Below are positions 35,186 through 43,702 of a stretch of DNA of 64,000 bases, piece by piece; position 1 is the first letter of the stretch; every line of letters begins with the position of its first letter. The notes beneath the pieces are model-generated. The model was not told where the DNA came from. It saw only the letters and a list, made by a program, of their open reading frames with translations, and ran no database searches. The translations under genes and the position numbers were made by a program. Location: positions 159,033-223,032 of the forward strand of contig NZ_LMMP01000050.1 in assembly GCF_001422815.1 (NCBI RefSeq). The letters run 5' to 3'. The DNA is from Methylobacterium sp. Leaf91. Its GTDB lineage: Bacteria > Pseudomonadota > Alphaproteobacteria > Rhizobiales > Beijerinckiaceae.

Positions 35186-35707
35186 TCAGTAGCAGCGCTC
35201 GACCAGGACCCGGCGAGGTCCGTAGGGAGTCCAGCGGGTACGCGGGACGGTGTAGCATTCGCCACCGTAACCGCCGTATCCGCCATAAGCGGCCGGGGCG
35301 TAACCATACCCGTAGGCCGGGTATCCGCCATAGCCACCGTAGCCGCCATAGAGTCCGCCAGCGGCGAGGCCGAGGCCGACACCGAGGCCGAGACCGCCGA
35401 GGCCGTAGCCGTAGCCACGGCCGTAACCGCCGCGCCAGCCGTAGCCGCGATGCCCACCCCAGCCGCCGCGATAGCCGAAGCCTGCGCTCCGGAAGCCGCC
35501 GCGATAGCCGCCGAAGCCACCGTGACCGAAGCCCCCGCGGCCGAAGCCGCCATGGGCGAATCCACCGCGTCCGAAGCCACCATGGCCAAACCCGCCACCA
35601 TGGCCGAATCCGCCACCATGGCCGCCCCAGCCACGGGCTTCCGCCGTCGCCGGGATCATCGCCAGAGCGCCGACCATCGCGGTCGCTGCCAGAACAATGC
35701 GTTTCAT
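35186..35707 (-). CDS. glycine-rich secreted protein with GYG/GGFGHGG repeats
   Basis: The 173-residue protein has a signal peptide (LAATAMVGALAMIPATAEA) and a low-complexity mature part: GGFGHGGG and GRGGFGHGG repeats (about 28-70), then GYGYGLGGLGLG and YGGYGGYPAYGYGYAP. It ends YTVPRTRWTPYGPRRVLVERCY. Similar Gly/Tyr/His-rich proteins occur in Methylobacterium and Bradyrhizobium; none has a settled role. Cell-surface or envelope structure is a guess. It is convergent with the DUF4174 gene. Confidence 0.7.
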   Translation of the reverse strand: MKRIVLAATAMVGALAMIPATAEARGWGGHGGGFGHGGGFGHGGFGRGGFAHGGFGRGGFGHGGFGGYRGGFRSAGFGYRGGWGGHRGYGWRGGYGRGYGYGLGGLGLGVGLGLAAGGLYGGYGGYGGYPAYGYGYAPAAYGGYGGYGGECYTVPRTRWTPYGPRRVLVERCY

Positions 35708-35931
35708 CGTCTTGTCTCCAAAGACAGGTTCTTGTCCCCAGTGGTTGCAGAACGCCCCGGCTCCGCAAAGGGTTCATGGCGCATTTTGTCCCGCACCGGC
35801 CGTGCCGATCACAGCTCGGTGAGACGGGCGACCGTCACGCCTTGAAAACGCCTCCGGTTTCGGGCGAGGACACCCCGCGCCACGCCGTCCGCATGGGACG
35901 ACGGACGGTTCGTTCGCCCCGGGATTCACCG

Positions 35932-36717
35932 ATGACGTCAACGCGACCCAACCTTGCCCGTGCTGTTGCCCGAGCCTTTGCCGGGGCCATGCTTCTTGGG
36001 GGCGTGGCCGGACTCGCTCCCCTACCTGCGCGGGCCGCGCCCGCCACAGCCTCTCCGTGCAAGGCGGTGCAGTCCGAGGGCGAGACCTTCACGATCTGTA
36101 CGGTGGATCTGCGCCGCGAGCGGGTCCGGGTGTTCTGGCTCGGCGCCGACGGCCTGCCCTATTCGTCGCTGTCGACGCTGGGCGAAAAGATCGGGCCGAA
36201 GCTCAGCTTCGCCATGAATGGCGGCATGTACGACAAGGGCCAGGCGCCGGTCGGCCTCTATGTGGAGGAGGGCCGCGAGATGAAGGGCGTCTCCACCGCC
36301 AACGGGCCGGGCAACTTTCACCTCAAGCCCAATGGTATCTTCTACGTGAAGGGCGAGCGCGCTGGCGTCGCCGAGACGGCCCGCTACCTGCGCCAGAAGA
36401 TCAAGCCGGATTTCGCCACCCAATCGGGACCGATGCTGGTGATCGACGGCAAGATCCACCCGAAGATCTCCAACGACGGGCCGAGCCAGAAGATCCGCAA
36501 CGGCGTCGGCGTCCGCGACGACGGCCGCACGGCGATCTTCGCCATCTCGGAGCGCCCCGTGACCTTCGGTTCCTTCGCCCGCCTGTTCAAGGACACGCTC
36601 GGCTGCGCCAACGCGCTGTTCCTCGACGGCAGCGTGTCCAGCCTCTACGCGCCGGGCATCAACCGCTCCGACATCAGCCGGCCGCTGGGGCCGCTGGTGG
36701 GGGCGGTGGCGAAATAG
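35932..36717 (+). CDS. phosphodiester glycosidase (NAGPA) family protein
   Basis: The 261-residue product has a signal peptide (AGAMLLGGVAGLAPLPARA) and a NAGPA-type domain: LGEKIGPKLSFAMNGGMYDKGQAPVGLYVEEGREMKG at the front, then PNGIFYVKG, TQSGPMLVIDGKIHPK and ALFLDGSVSSLYAPG. The family removes GlcNAc from phosphodiester-linked sugars and is found in bacterial exopolysaccharide and cell-wall settings. ATG 35932 was chosen, since the frame upstream is Arg-rich. Substrate unknown. Confidence 0.8.
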   Translation: MTSTRPNLARAVARAFAGAMLLGGVAGLAPLPARAAPATASPCKAVQSEGETFTICTVDLRRERVRVFWLGADGLPYSSLSTLGEKIGPKLSFAMNGGMYDKGQAPVGLYVEEGREMKGVSTANGPGNFHLKPNGIFYVKGERAGVAETARYLRQKIKPDFATQSGPMLVIDGKIHPKISNDGPSQKIRNGVGVRDDGRTAIFAISERPVTFGSFARLFKDTLGCANALFLDGSVSSLYAPGINRSDISRPLGPLVGAVAK

Positions 36718-36727
36718 GGCGGCCGGA

Positions 36728-37084
36728 TCAGGCCAGCCGCGTCCGCTTGCCGAAGGCGACCCTGAGCCGCGCCTTGGCGAGTTCGGCGATCTCCGTCATC
36801 GATTCGATCCGCACCATCGGCATCTCCGCGCCGATGAGGCTCGTTGGCTCGAAGCTGAAGAGCAGGTGGCGTACGCCGATCTCCAAGGCCGTCACCCCGT
36901 CGGACTGGGTGAGATCCTCTCCGAAAATCTCGATGAGCGGCCCGTCCGGGTCGCCCTTCTCGATCTGGATGATGAAGTAGCCGGCCGGCTCCTCTTCGTC
37001 GTCCGCGCCGGAGATCAGGCTGATGCCGTTCTCCTCGTCGTAGCGGACGCGCTGCACCGTGATCGTCGTGATGTCGTCGTCCAT
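36728..37084 (-). CDS. small acidic protein of unknown function
   Basis: The 118-residue protein (ATG 37082-37084) is acidic and probably cytosolic: DDDITTITVQRVRYDEENGISLISGADDEEEP, then PDGPLIEIFGEDLTQ, IGVRHLLFSFEPTSLI and a basic end AKARLRVAFGKRTRLA. It shows no signal or membrane segment. It lies 20 bases after the OYE gene on the same strand, so the two are probably co-transcribed. I do not recognise the family. Confidence 0.65.
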   Translation of the reverse strand: MDDDITTITVQRVRYDEENGISLISGADDEEEPAGYFIIQIEKGDPDGPLIEIFGEDLTQSDGVTALEIGVRHLLFSFEPTSLIGAEMPMVRIESMTEIAELAKARLRVAFGKRTRLA

Positions 37085-37104
37085 GGTCTTTGCCTGAAAT
37101 CGGG

Positions 37105-38223
37105 TCAGCGTTGCCCGAACTGGGTATCGCGGAACAGGGTCTTGAACTGGCGCGGCTGGCAGCGCCAGTACTGCTTGGGCGCACTCACCTGGGCGCCGAG
37201 CTCGGCCGCCGCATGCCACGGCCAGCGCGGATCGTACAGCATGGCGCGGGCGAGCGAGACCGCATCGGCCTTGCCCTCGGCCAGGATCGATTCCGCATGG
37301 GCCGCCTCGGTGATGAGGCCGACCGCGATGGTGGTGAGCCCGGTCTCGGCCTTTACCCGCTCGGCGAAGGGAACCTGATAGCCGGGCGAGAGCGGGATCT
37401 CCTGGCGCGTGGAGAGGCCGCCGGTGGAGACGTGGATCGCCGCCGAACCGCGCCGCTTCAGCGCATGGGCCAGTTCCACGGTCTCGTCGAGCGTCCAGCC
37501 GCCCTCGACCCAATCGGTGGCCGAGACCCGCATCCAGACCGGCTTGCCCGCCGGCACGACCTCGCGCACCGCCTCGAAACATTCCAGCGGAAAGCGCATC
37601 CGGTTCGCGAGGCTGCCGCCATAGGCATCCGTACGGCTGTTGGAGAGCGGCGAGAGGAACTGGTGCAGTAGGTAGCCATGGGCGCCGTGGAGTTCGAACC
37701 CGTCGATCCCGATGCGCAGGGCGCGCTTCGCCGTCTCCACGAACCCGTCGCGGATGCGCTTCAGGCCCTCCGCGTCGAGGGCGTGGGGCGGCACCTCGCC
37801 CTCACCATGGGCGATGGCTGACGGCGCCTCCGTGCGCCAGCCGTCCGGCATCTCCGGCTCGATCTGCGAGCCGCCGTCCCAGGGGGCGCGGCTCGAGGCC
37901 TTGCGACCGGCATGGTTGATCTGGATCGCGATGGGGATCGGCGCACGGAGCCGCACCGCATCGAGTACCCGGCCCAGCGCCAGTTCGGTCTCGTCCGAAT
38001 AGAGGCCGAGATCGGTGGGCGAGATCCGCGCCTCCGGCGAGATCGCGGTGGCCTCCAGCGTCAGCAGGCCCGCGCCCGACATGGCGAGCTGCCCCAGATG
38101 CATCAGGTGCCAATCGCCCGCTTGGCCCGCATGGGCCGAATACTGGCACATGGGGGCGACGATGATGCGGTTGGGCAGCGTCAGGCCATCGAGAGACAGA
38201 GGCTCGAACAGGCGTGCGGTCAT
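37105..38223 (-). CDS. NADH:flavin oxidoreductase, YqjM-type old yellow enzyme
   Basis: The 372-residue protein is a FMN-binding ene-reductase of the thermophilic-like/YqjM class. It opens ARLFEPLSLDGLTLPNRIIVAPMCQYSA, has NHAGRKASSRAPWDGG, the HGAHGYLLHQFLSP signature and NRMRFPLECFEAVR, and ends near LARAMLYDPRWPWHAAAELG. It reduces activated C=C bonds, probably for detoxification. The downstream 118-residue gene follows by about 20 bases. Confidence 0.9.
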   Translation of the reverse strand: MTARLFEPLSLDGLTLPNRIIVAPMCQYSAHAGQAGDWHLMHLGQLAMSGAGLLTLEATAISPEARISPTDLGLYSDETELALGRVLDAVRLRAPIPIAIQINHAGRKASSRAPWDGGSQIEPEMPDGWRTEAPSAIAHGEGEVPPHALDAEGLKRIRDGFVETAKRALRIGIDGFELHGAHGYLLHQFLSPLSNSRTDAYGGSLANRMRFPLECFEAVREVVPAGKPVWMRVSATDWVEGGWTLDETVELAHALKRRGSAAIHVSTGGLSTRQEIPLSPGYQVPFAERVKAETGLTTIAVGLITEAAHAESILAEGKADAVSLARAMLYDPRWPWHAAAELGAQVSAPKQYWRCQPRQFKTLFRDTQFGQR

Positions 38224-38372
38224 GTGCGGGCTCCGGTTTTGGCTGACAGCCTAGATGGAGCACCTGTCTCCCCCGCGCCAGGGATGGACGGGCCACATCT
38301 GCGTTTCCCGAACGCCCAAAGCGTCTCCGTTTGCGATACTCCCACATCTCGCGGGCCGCTCGGGTCCCCTCT

Positions 38373-38582
38373 CCTTCCAGGCAGGGTGATCGCATATGAC
38401 ACCACACCGTCATTCCGGGTCGCCACAGGCGAGCCCGGAATCTAGAGCCGCTGACAGTGTAAAGTCCTGCACCACTTGTGTTTCTGGATCCCGGGCTCCG
38501 CTACGCGGACCCGGGATGACGGGGGGGGGGCAGCGGGTTTCTGACAAGCAAATTGGCATATGCGATCGCCCTGCCTTCCAGG
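38373..38582. mobile_element. MITE-like element with terminal inverted repeats and 9-bp target duplication
   Basis: The core (38382-38573, 192 bases) has terminal repeats CAGGGTGATCGCATATG (38382-38398) and CATATGCGATCGCCCTG (38557-38573) that match in 16 of 17 positions. It is flanked by perfect CCTTCCAGG direct repeats (38373-38381 and 38574-38582). Inside are two REP-like palindromic halves (CGTCATTCCGGGT..., ...GACCCGGGATGACG style) and a run of about 10 Gs at 38521. It carries no gene. It is inserted into a CTCTCCTTCC-type repeat like the one at 32551. Confidence 0.75.
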
Positions 38583-38786
38583 AGAGGGAGCCCGTCGCGC
38601 CTCACGTCACCATCTCTTTGAGAGAGGAACAGCCATCGAGCAGATGGGTGAATCCAAAAGCTGTCAGCGCAGGGCGTGCAGCTTCAGCGGCTCCCCTCGT
38701 CGCTGGGAGCCTGACGCTGCGCTTCTTCTTCGACTGGCGCCGGAACGGGTTCCGCTGAAGCTTCATCAGTCCAGCCAAGGGAACGC

Positions 38787-40730
38787 TCAGCTCCCGATCC
38801 CCCTCCCCTTCAAGCTCTCGCCGATCTCGTCCAGTACGACCGCGTCGTCGATGGTGGGTGGGGTGGTCCAGGCTTCGCCGTCGGCGATTTTCTTCATGGT
38901 GCCACGCAGGATCTTGCCCGAGCGGGTCTTGGGTAGCCGTGCCACGGTGACCGCGAGCTTGAACGCCGCCACGGGGCCGATGCGCTCGCGGATGGAGGCG
39001 ACGAGTTCGCGCTCGATCTCGGCGGCGTCGCGGGAGACGCCGGATTTCAGCACCACGAAGCCGCAGGGCTGTTCGCCCTTCAGCGCGTCGCGGATGCCGA
39101 TGACGGCACATTCGGCGACATCGGGATGGGCGGCCAGAACCGCCTCCATCCCGCCGGTGGAGAGCCGGTGCCCGGCGACGTTGATGATGTCGTCGGTGCG
39201 CCCGAGCACGGTGACGTAGCCGTCCGCGTCGACGATCCCGGCATCCGAGGTGTCGTACCAGCCGGGATAGGTGGTGAGGTAGCTCTGGCGGAAGCGATCG
39301 TCCGAGCCCCACAGGGTCGGCAGGCAGCCGGGCGGCAGGGGGAGCCGCAGGGCGATCGTGCCCATCGTGTCGGGCGGCAGCGGCTTGCCGGCCTCGTCGA
39401 GGACTGCGAGATCGTAGCCCGGCATCGGCACGCAGGCGCTGCCATGCTTCACCGGCAGCATGCCGATCCCCACCGGATTGCCGGCGATGGCCCAGCCGGT
39501 CTCGGTCTGCCACCAATGGTCGATCACCGGCCGGTCGAGGGCCCGCTCGGCCCAGGCGACCGAATCCGGGTCGGCCCGCTCGCCGGCGAGGAACAGGGAG
39601 CGGAAGCCGGACAGGTCGTAGGAGGCGACGAGTTCGGCGCGCGGGTCGTCCTTCTTGATCGCTCGTAGGGCCGTCGGTGCCGTGAACAGGCAGGCGACGC
39701 CGTATTCCGCCGCGACCCGCCAGAGCGCCCCCGCATCGGGTGTCCCCACCGGCTTGCCTTCGTAGAGGACGGTGGTGCAGCCATGCAGCAGCGGCGCGTA
39801 GACGATGTAGGAATGGCCCACCACCCAGCCGATATCGGAGGCGCAGAAATACACCTCGCCGGGCTTCACATCGTAGAGGTTGGGCATCGACCAGGAGAGC
39901 GCCACGCAATACCCGCCGGTATCCCGCACCACGCCTTTGGGTTTGCCCGTCGTGCCCGAGGTATAGAGGATGTAGAGCGGGTCGGTCGCCGCGACGGGGA
40001 CGCAATCGGCGCTGATCCCGGCCGCCTTCGCGCGGGAGACCGTCTCGGCCCAGTCGCGGTCGCGTCCCTCCACCAATCCCGCCTCCGCCTGAGGACGCTG
40101 CAGGATGAGACAGGCCGCGGGCTTGTGCGGCGAGGCCGCGATGGCCGCGTCCAGCAGCGGCTTGTAGGGCACGACCCGGCTCGGTTCGATCCCGCAGGAG
40201 GCGGCCAGCACCACCTTCGGGGCGGCGTCGGCGATGCGGATCGCGAGTTCGTTGGCGGCGAAACCGCCGAACACCACGGAATGGACCGCGCCGAGACGTG
40301 CGCAGGCCAGCATCCCGAACACGGCTTCGGGAATCATCGGCATGTAGATGACGACCCGGTCGCCCTTCTCCACGCCGAGCAGCGAGAGGATGCCGGCGAG
40401 GGTCGCCACTTCGTCGCGCAGGGCCGCGTAGCTGATCGTCCGCTTCGTTCCGGTGACGGGGGAATCGTACAGGATCGCCGCCTGCTCGCCCCGTCCCTTC
40501 GCCACATGGCGGTCGACGGCGTTGTGGCAGGCGTTCAGCGTCGCGTCGGGAAACCAGCGTCCATAGGCACCGGCCTCCGGGTCGAAGGCGCGGGAGGGGG
40601 CGGTCTCCCAGTCGAGCGCATCGGCGGCCTTCAGCCAGAAACCTTCGGGATCGGCGAGGGAGGCGGCATGGACCGGGCCGTACGCGTCCGGTGCTTCAGC
40701 CGATTCGGGAGGTGTCGCGGCAGCGTCCAT
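38787..40730 (-). CDS. prpE: propionyl-CoA/acetyl-CoA synthetase (PrpE-type)
   Basis: PrpE activates propionate or a related short acid to its CoA thioester through an acyl-AMP. The 647-residue protein is a ANL-superfamily ligase: the N-terminal ACS-type AYGPVHAASLADPEGFWLKAADALDW, the nucleotide loop ILYTSGTTGKPKGVV, DHWWQTETGW, YDTSDAGIVDADGYVTVLGRTDDIINVAGHRLSTGGMEA and the acyl-adenylate lysine in KTRSGKILRGTMKKI. The GHRLSTGGME form fits PrpE rather than Acs. It stands alone, without a methylcitrate gene cluster. Confidence 0.88.
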   Translation of the reverse strand: MDAAATPPESAEAPDAYGPVHAASLADPEGFWLKAADALDWETAPSRAFDPEAGAYGRWFPDATLNACHNAVDRHVAKGRGEQAAILYDSPVTGTKRTISYAALRDEVATLAGILSLLGVEKGDRVVIYMPMIPEAVFGMLACARLGAVHSVVFGGFAANELAIRIADAAPKVVLAASCGIEPSRVVPYKPLLDAAIAASPHKPAACLILQRPQAEAGLVEGRDRDWAETVSRAKAAGISADCVPVAATDPLYILYTSGTTGKPKGVVRDTGGYCVALSWSMPNLYDVKPGEVYFCASDIGWVVGHSYIVYAPLLHGCTTVLYEGKPVGTPDAGALWRVAAEYGVACLFTAPTALRAIKKDDPRAELVASYDLSGFRSLFLAGERADPDSVAWAERALDRPVIDHWWQTETGWAIAGNPVGIGMLPVKHGSACVPMPGYDLAVLDEAGKPLPPDTMGTIALRLPLPPGCLPTLWGSDDRFRQSYLTTYPGWYDTSDAGIVDADGYVTVLGRTDDIINVAGHRLSTGGMEAVLAAHPDVAECAVIGIRDALKGEQPCGFVVLKSGVSRDAAEIERELVASIRERIGPVAAFKLAVTVARLPKTRSGKILRGTMKKIADGEAWTTPPTIDDAVVLDEIGESLKGRGIGS

Positions 40731-40830
40731 GGCGGTTCGTCCCCGGATGGCCGGTCGAAGGATGCCGGCTTGATCGGAGATTGTAGCTCAAGCCGCGCCC
40801 AAGGCGACACGGCCGATATCACCACAAACG

Positions 40831-40862
40831 AAAGCCGCCGCGCTGTGGAGCGCGGCGGCGTC
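40831..40862 (-). terminator. Rho-independent terminator of the DUF465 gene
   Basis: GCCGCCGCGCT (40834-40844) pairs fully with AGCGCGGCGGC (40849-40859) around a 4-base loop. On the minus strand TTTCGTTTG follows. It lies 35 bases past the stop of the small gene at 40897. Confidence 0.75.
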
Positions 40863-40896
40863 GTTCTGGAAATTACGAAATGACTTGGAACGGGCT

Positions 40897-41079
40897 CTAA
40901 TGCACCGAGTCGGTCGCGGCACGAAGCCGATTGATCTCGTCCTTGAGGTGAAGTTTGCGTCGCTTCAATTCTGCGATCCGTAGATCGTTCTCAGACGGGC
41001 TTTGAATCGCGGAATGAAGTTCCCGCTCGAGGGCTTCGTGCTTGAGGGCGAGTTGGCTCAAATGCGTCTGCAGCGACAT
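40897..41079 (-). CDS. YdcH family (DUF465) small protein
   Basis: A 60-residue coiled-coil protein: SLQTHLSQLALKHEALERELHSAI, LRIAELKRRKLHLKDEINRLR. The EALERELHxA... LKRRKLxLKDEI pattern is the DUF465 signature. Relatives are common in alphaproteobacteria, often in pairs. A second member lies nearby at 41301, facing away. Function is not established. Confidence 0.85.
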   Translation of the reverse strand: MSLQTHLSQLALKHEALERELHSAIQSPSENDLRIAELKRRKLHLKDEINRLRAATDSVH

Positions 41080-41300
41080 GAGTCGTTTCTCCTGTCTCGT
41101 TCCGACTCAGGTAGATTGGCATAGTATGAGCCGGCTGTCGAAACCGGATTCGGGTGTTGGCCAACATTAGTTAATCGTGCCCGGCGAAGCCCGCTGCGAT
41201 GGAAGAAGCATCTTCCAGAGCGAATTGCGGCCACCGCCTTGCCGCAGGGGCGTGTGTGCCGCATGGTTTCAACAAGGGGCGTGTCGGGGCTGCAGGTGCG

Positions 41301-41519
41301 ATGGCGGGTGAGTTCGAGGATGACGGGACGGCGGAGTTCGTCGAAGAGCTGGCGCGGCTCCGCCAGGAGCACCGCGACCTCGACGGGGCCATCGACGCCT
41401 TGGAACTGAGCGTCGCCGGCGACCAGTTGCAGATCCAACGCCTGAAGCGGCGTAAACTCGGCCTGCGGGACCGGATCTCCTATCTGGAAGACCAGATCAC
41501 GCCCGACATCATCGCCTAG
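41301..41519 (+). CDS. YdcH family (DUF465) small protein, second copy
   Basis: The 72-residue protein (ATG 41301) is a longer DUF465 relative: EFVEELARLRQEHRDLDGAIDALEL, then LQIQRLKRRKLGLRDRISYLEDQITPDIIA. The C-terminal helix with RLKRRKLGLRDRI matches the other copy. It is divergent from the copy at 40897 and has its own start; a longer frame upstream is poor in family features. Confidence 0.8.
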   Translation: MAGEFEDDGTAEFVEELARLRQEHRDLDGAIDALELSVAGDQLQIQRLKRRKLGLRDRISYLEDQITPDIIA

Positions 41520-41521
41520 AG

Positions 41522-41618
41522 CTGCGCCCGACCACGTCGGGTCGGGCACATCTTCAGGCCTTCTGTTCTGCCGCGCTCTTTTTCGCCGAGCCTGCATCCA
41601 CGTCGGCGGAGAGCGCTC
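41522..41618. repeat. dispersed ~100-base repeat, copy A
   Basis: This intergenic element between the DUF465 gene and purE is roughly 85-90% identical to the inverted segment at 53662-53761. Both begin CTGCGCCCGACCACG, include CCGCGCTCTTTTTCGCCGA, and end GGCGGAGAGCGCTCT. It contains a GCCCGAC/GTCGGGC hairpin near its left end. Confidence 0.75.
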
Positions 41619-41805
41619 TGGAACCGGTTTGCCTTGAGCACAGGATTGGCTCGGGCACCGTCTTGCGGGCGGTCGCCCGCCCGCGTATGCGGCACGGTCC
41701 GGGTGCAGGATCGCTTCCCGGGATCGCGCCGCCACGAAGACATGGCCTGAACCCGGCCAAGCATGACCAGGCGGCCGCGATCGTCTCGGGAAGGAAGTGA
41801 CGACG

Positions 41806-42303
41806 ATGGCGGGAGCGCCCCCGGTCGCGATCATCATGGGAAGCCAGTCCGACTGGGCGACCATGCAGCACGCCGCCGATACCCTCGATGCCCTTCGCGT
41901 GCCGCACGAGGCGTTCATCGTCTCCGCCCATCGCACGCCGGACCGCCTCGTCACCTTCGCCAAGGGGGCGAAGCAGGCGGGCTACAAGGTCGTGATCGCC
42001 GGCGCCGGCGGGGCCGCGCATCTCCCCGGCATGACCGCCGCCATGACCTCGCTGCCGGTCTTCGGCGTGCCGGTGGAATCGAAGGCCCTGTCCGGTCAGG
42101 ACAGTCTGCTCTCCATCGTTCAGATGCCGGCCGGCATTCCCGTGGGCACCCTCGCCATCGGCCGGGCCGGTGCCGTCAACGCGGCCCTCCTCGCCGCCGC
42201 CGTCCTGGCCCTGACCGACACCGCTCTCGCCGAGCGCCTCGATGCGTGGCGAGCCGCGCAGACCGCATCCGTGGCCGAGAGGCCGGAGACACAGATTCCG
42301 TGA
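41806..42303 (+). CDS. purE: N5-carboxyaminoimidazole ribonucleotide mutase
   Basis: PurE rearranges N5-CAIR to CAIR in purine synthesis. The 165-residue product has the class I PurE signature IIMGSQSDWATMQHAADTLD, SAHRTPDRL, AGAGGAAHLPGMTAAMT and LPVFGVPVESKAL. I prefer ATG 41806 to a GTG 9 bases upstream, because GGAAGGA is then at normal spacing. It overlaps purK, so the two are an operon. Confidence 0.96.
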   Translation: MAGAPPVAIIMGSQSDWATMQHAADTLDALRVPHEAFIVSAHRTPDRLVTFAKGAKQAGYKVVIAGAGGAAHLPGMTAAMTSLPVFGVPVESKALSGQDSLLSIVQMPAGIPVGTLAIGRAGAVNAALLAAAVLALTDTALAERLDAWRAAQTASVAERPETQIP

Positions 42304-43403
42304 CCGACATGTCCCTCACGCCCGGTTCCACCCTCGGCATCGTCGGCGGCGGCCAGCTCGGCCGCATGATCGCGCTGGCCGCCGCCAATTACGGCCTGAA
42401 GGTCCATGTCTACGCCCCCGATGCGACGAGCCCGGCCTTCGATGTCGCTGCCGAGACGACCTGCGCGGCCTATGACGATTCCGACGCCCTCGCCCGCTTC
42501 GCGGCGAGCGTCGACGTCGTGACCTACGAGTTCGAAAACATCCCGCGGGAGACCGCCGACCTGCTGGCGCGCCACGCGCCCCTCCGCCCCAGCGCCGACG
42601 CCCTCTCCACGACTCAGGACAGGTTGTCCGAGAAGAGCTTCATCAACGATCTCGGCATCGCCACCGCGCCGTTCCGGCAGATCGACACGCCGGACGACCT
42701 CGCCCGCGCCCTGGAGGCGATCGGCTTGCCGGCGGTGCTGAAGACCCGCCGCTTCGGCTATGACGGCAAAGGCCAGCGCATCATCCGTACCGCCGAAGAG
42801 GGCGACCGGAACGCGATCTTCGCCGAGTTCGGCGGCGCGCCGCTCATCCTCGAAGGGTTCGTGCCCTTCGAGCGCGAGGTCTCGGTGGTGGCGGCCCGTT
42901 CCCCCGATGGAAGCTTCGCCGCCTTCGACCTGTGCGAGAACGAGCACCGCGACCACATCCTGGCACTCACGCGCGTGCCCGCACCGAACCTGTCGGAGGA
43001 GACCGCCCGGAAAGCGGTGGAGATCGCCCGCAGGATCGCCGAGGCTTTGGACTATGTCGGGATCCTCGCCGTCGAGATGTTCCTGGTGCGAGACGAGGCG
43101 GGCGAGCACCTGATCGTCAACGAGATCGCGCCGCGGGTGCACAATTCCGGACATTGGACCATCGAGGGCGCGGTGACGTCGCAATTCGCCCAGCATGTGC
43201 GCGCCGTCTGCGGCTGGCCCCTGGGGGATGCCTCGCGCGTCGCCGGGGCCTCCGTCGAGATGCAGAACCTGATCGGCGACGATATCGACGCCTGGCAGGC
43301 GCTCCTCGCCGAACCCGGCGCGCATCTGCACCTCTACGGCAAGGGCGACGCCCGGCCGGGCCGCAAGATGGGCCATGTCACGCGGGTGATCCCGGTTGTG
43401 TAG
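42300..43403 (+). CDS. purK: N5-carboxyaminoimidazole ribonucleotide synthase
   Basis: PurK carboxylates AIR with ATP and bicarbonate to N5-CAIR, the substrate of PurE. The 367-residue ATP-grasp protein opens TLGIVGGGQLGRMIALAAANYGL, and has LKTRRFGYDGKGQRII, FEREVSVVAARSPDG, VEMFLVRDEAGEHLIVNEIAPRVHNSGHWTIEGA. The GTG at 42300 overlaps the purE stop (GTGA) and has GGAG at good spacing; an ATG 9 bases later is an alternative. A strong terminator follows. Confidence 0.95.
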   Translation: MTDMSLTPGSTLGIVGGGQLGRMIALAAANYGLKVHVYAPDATSPAFDVAAETTCAAYDDSDALARFAASVDVVTYEFENIPRETADLLARHAPLRPSADALSTTQDRLSEKSFINDLGIATAPFRQIDTPDDLARALEAIGLPAVLKTRRFGYDGKGQRIIRTAEEGDRNAIFAEFGGAPLILEGFVPFEREVSVVAARSPDGSFAAFDLCENEHRDHILALTRVPAPNLSEETARKAVEIARRIAEALDYVGILAVEMFLVRDEAGEHLIVNEIAPRVHNSGHWTIEGAVTSQFAQHVRAVCGWPLGDASRVAGASVEMQNLIGDDIDAWQALLAEPGAHLHLYGKGDARPGRKMGHVTRVIPVV

Positions 43404-43416
43404 ACGCCGCGGGTGA

Positions 43417-43436
43417 GGCGCAAAATTGCGCCTTTT
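43417..43436 (+). terminator. Rho-independent terminator of purEK
   Basis: GGCGCAA (43417-43423) pairs with TTGCGCC (43426-43432), followed by TTTT, 14 bases past the purK stop. The rest of the gap to 43702 holds no gene. Confidence 0.9.
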
Positions 43437-43702
43437 CTGCAACACTGGCCCTCTGCCTCGATCCCGCTCATCGCGTTCTAGGCCCTGCCCCGGCGCGAGC
43501 CATACCTTCGCCACATCGCGACGCTTGAGCGGGTGCACCGGCGCTCTTTTAAGCGCGTGTTCACCGCGATGCGGGATCGTGCCGGAATTCGCCGGCCCCC
43601 GCGTTGCGCAGCCCCTCACGGAGCGCGCCGGCGGCGGGATGGGCGACAGCAGCGGACGGGAGCGTGCCTTGGGGGCATGGCGATCCCGAGGGGAGAGGGG
43701 CA

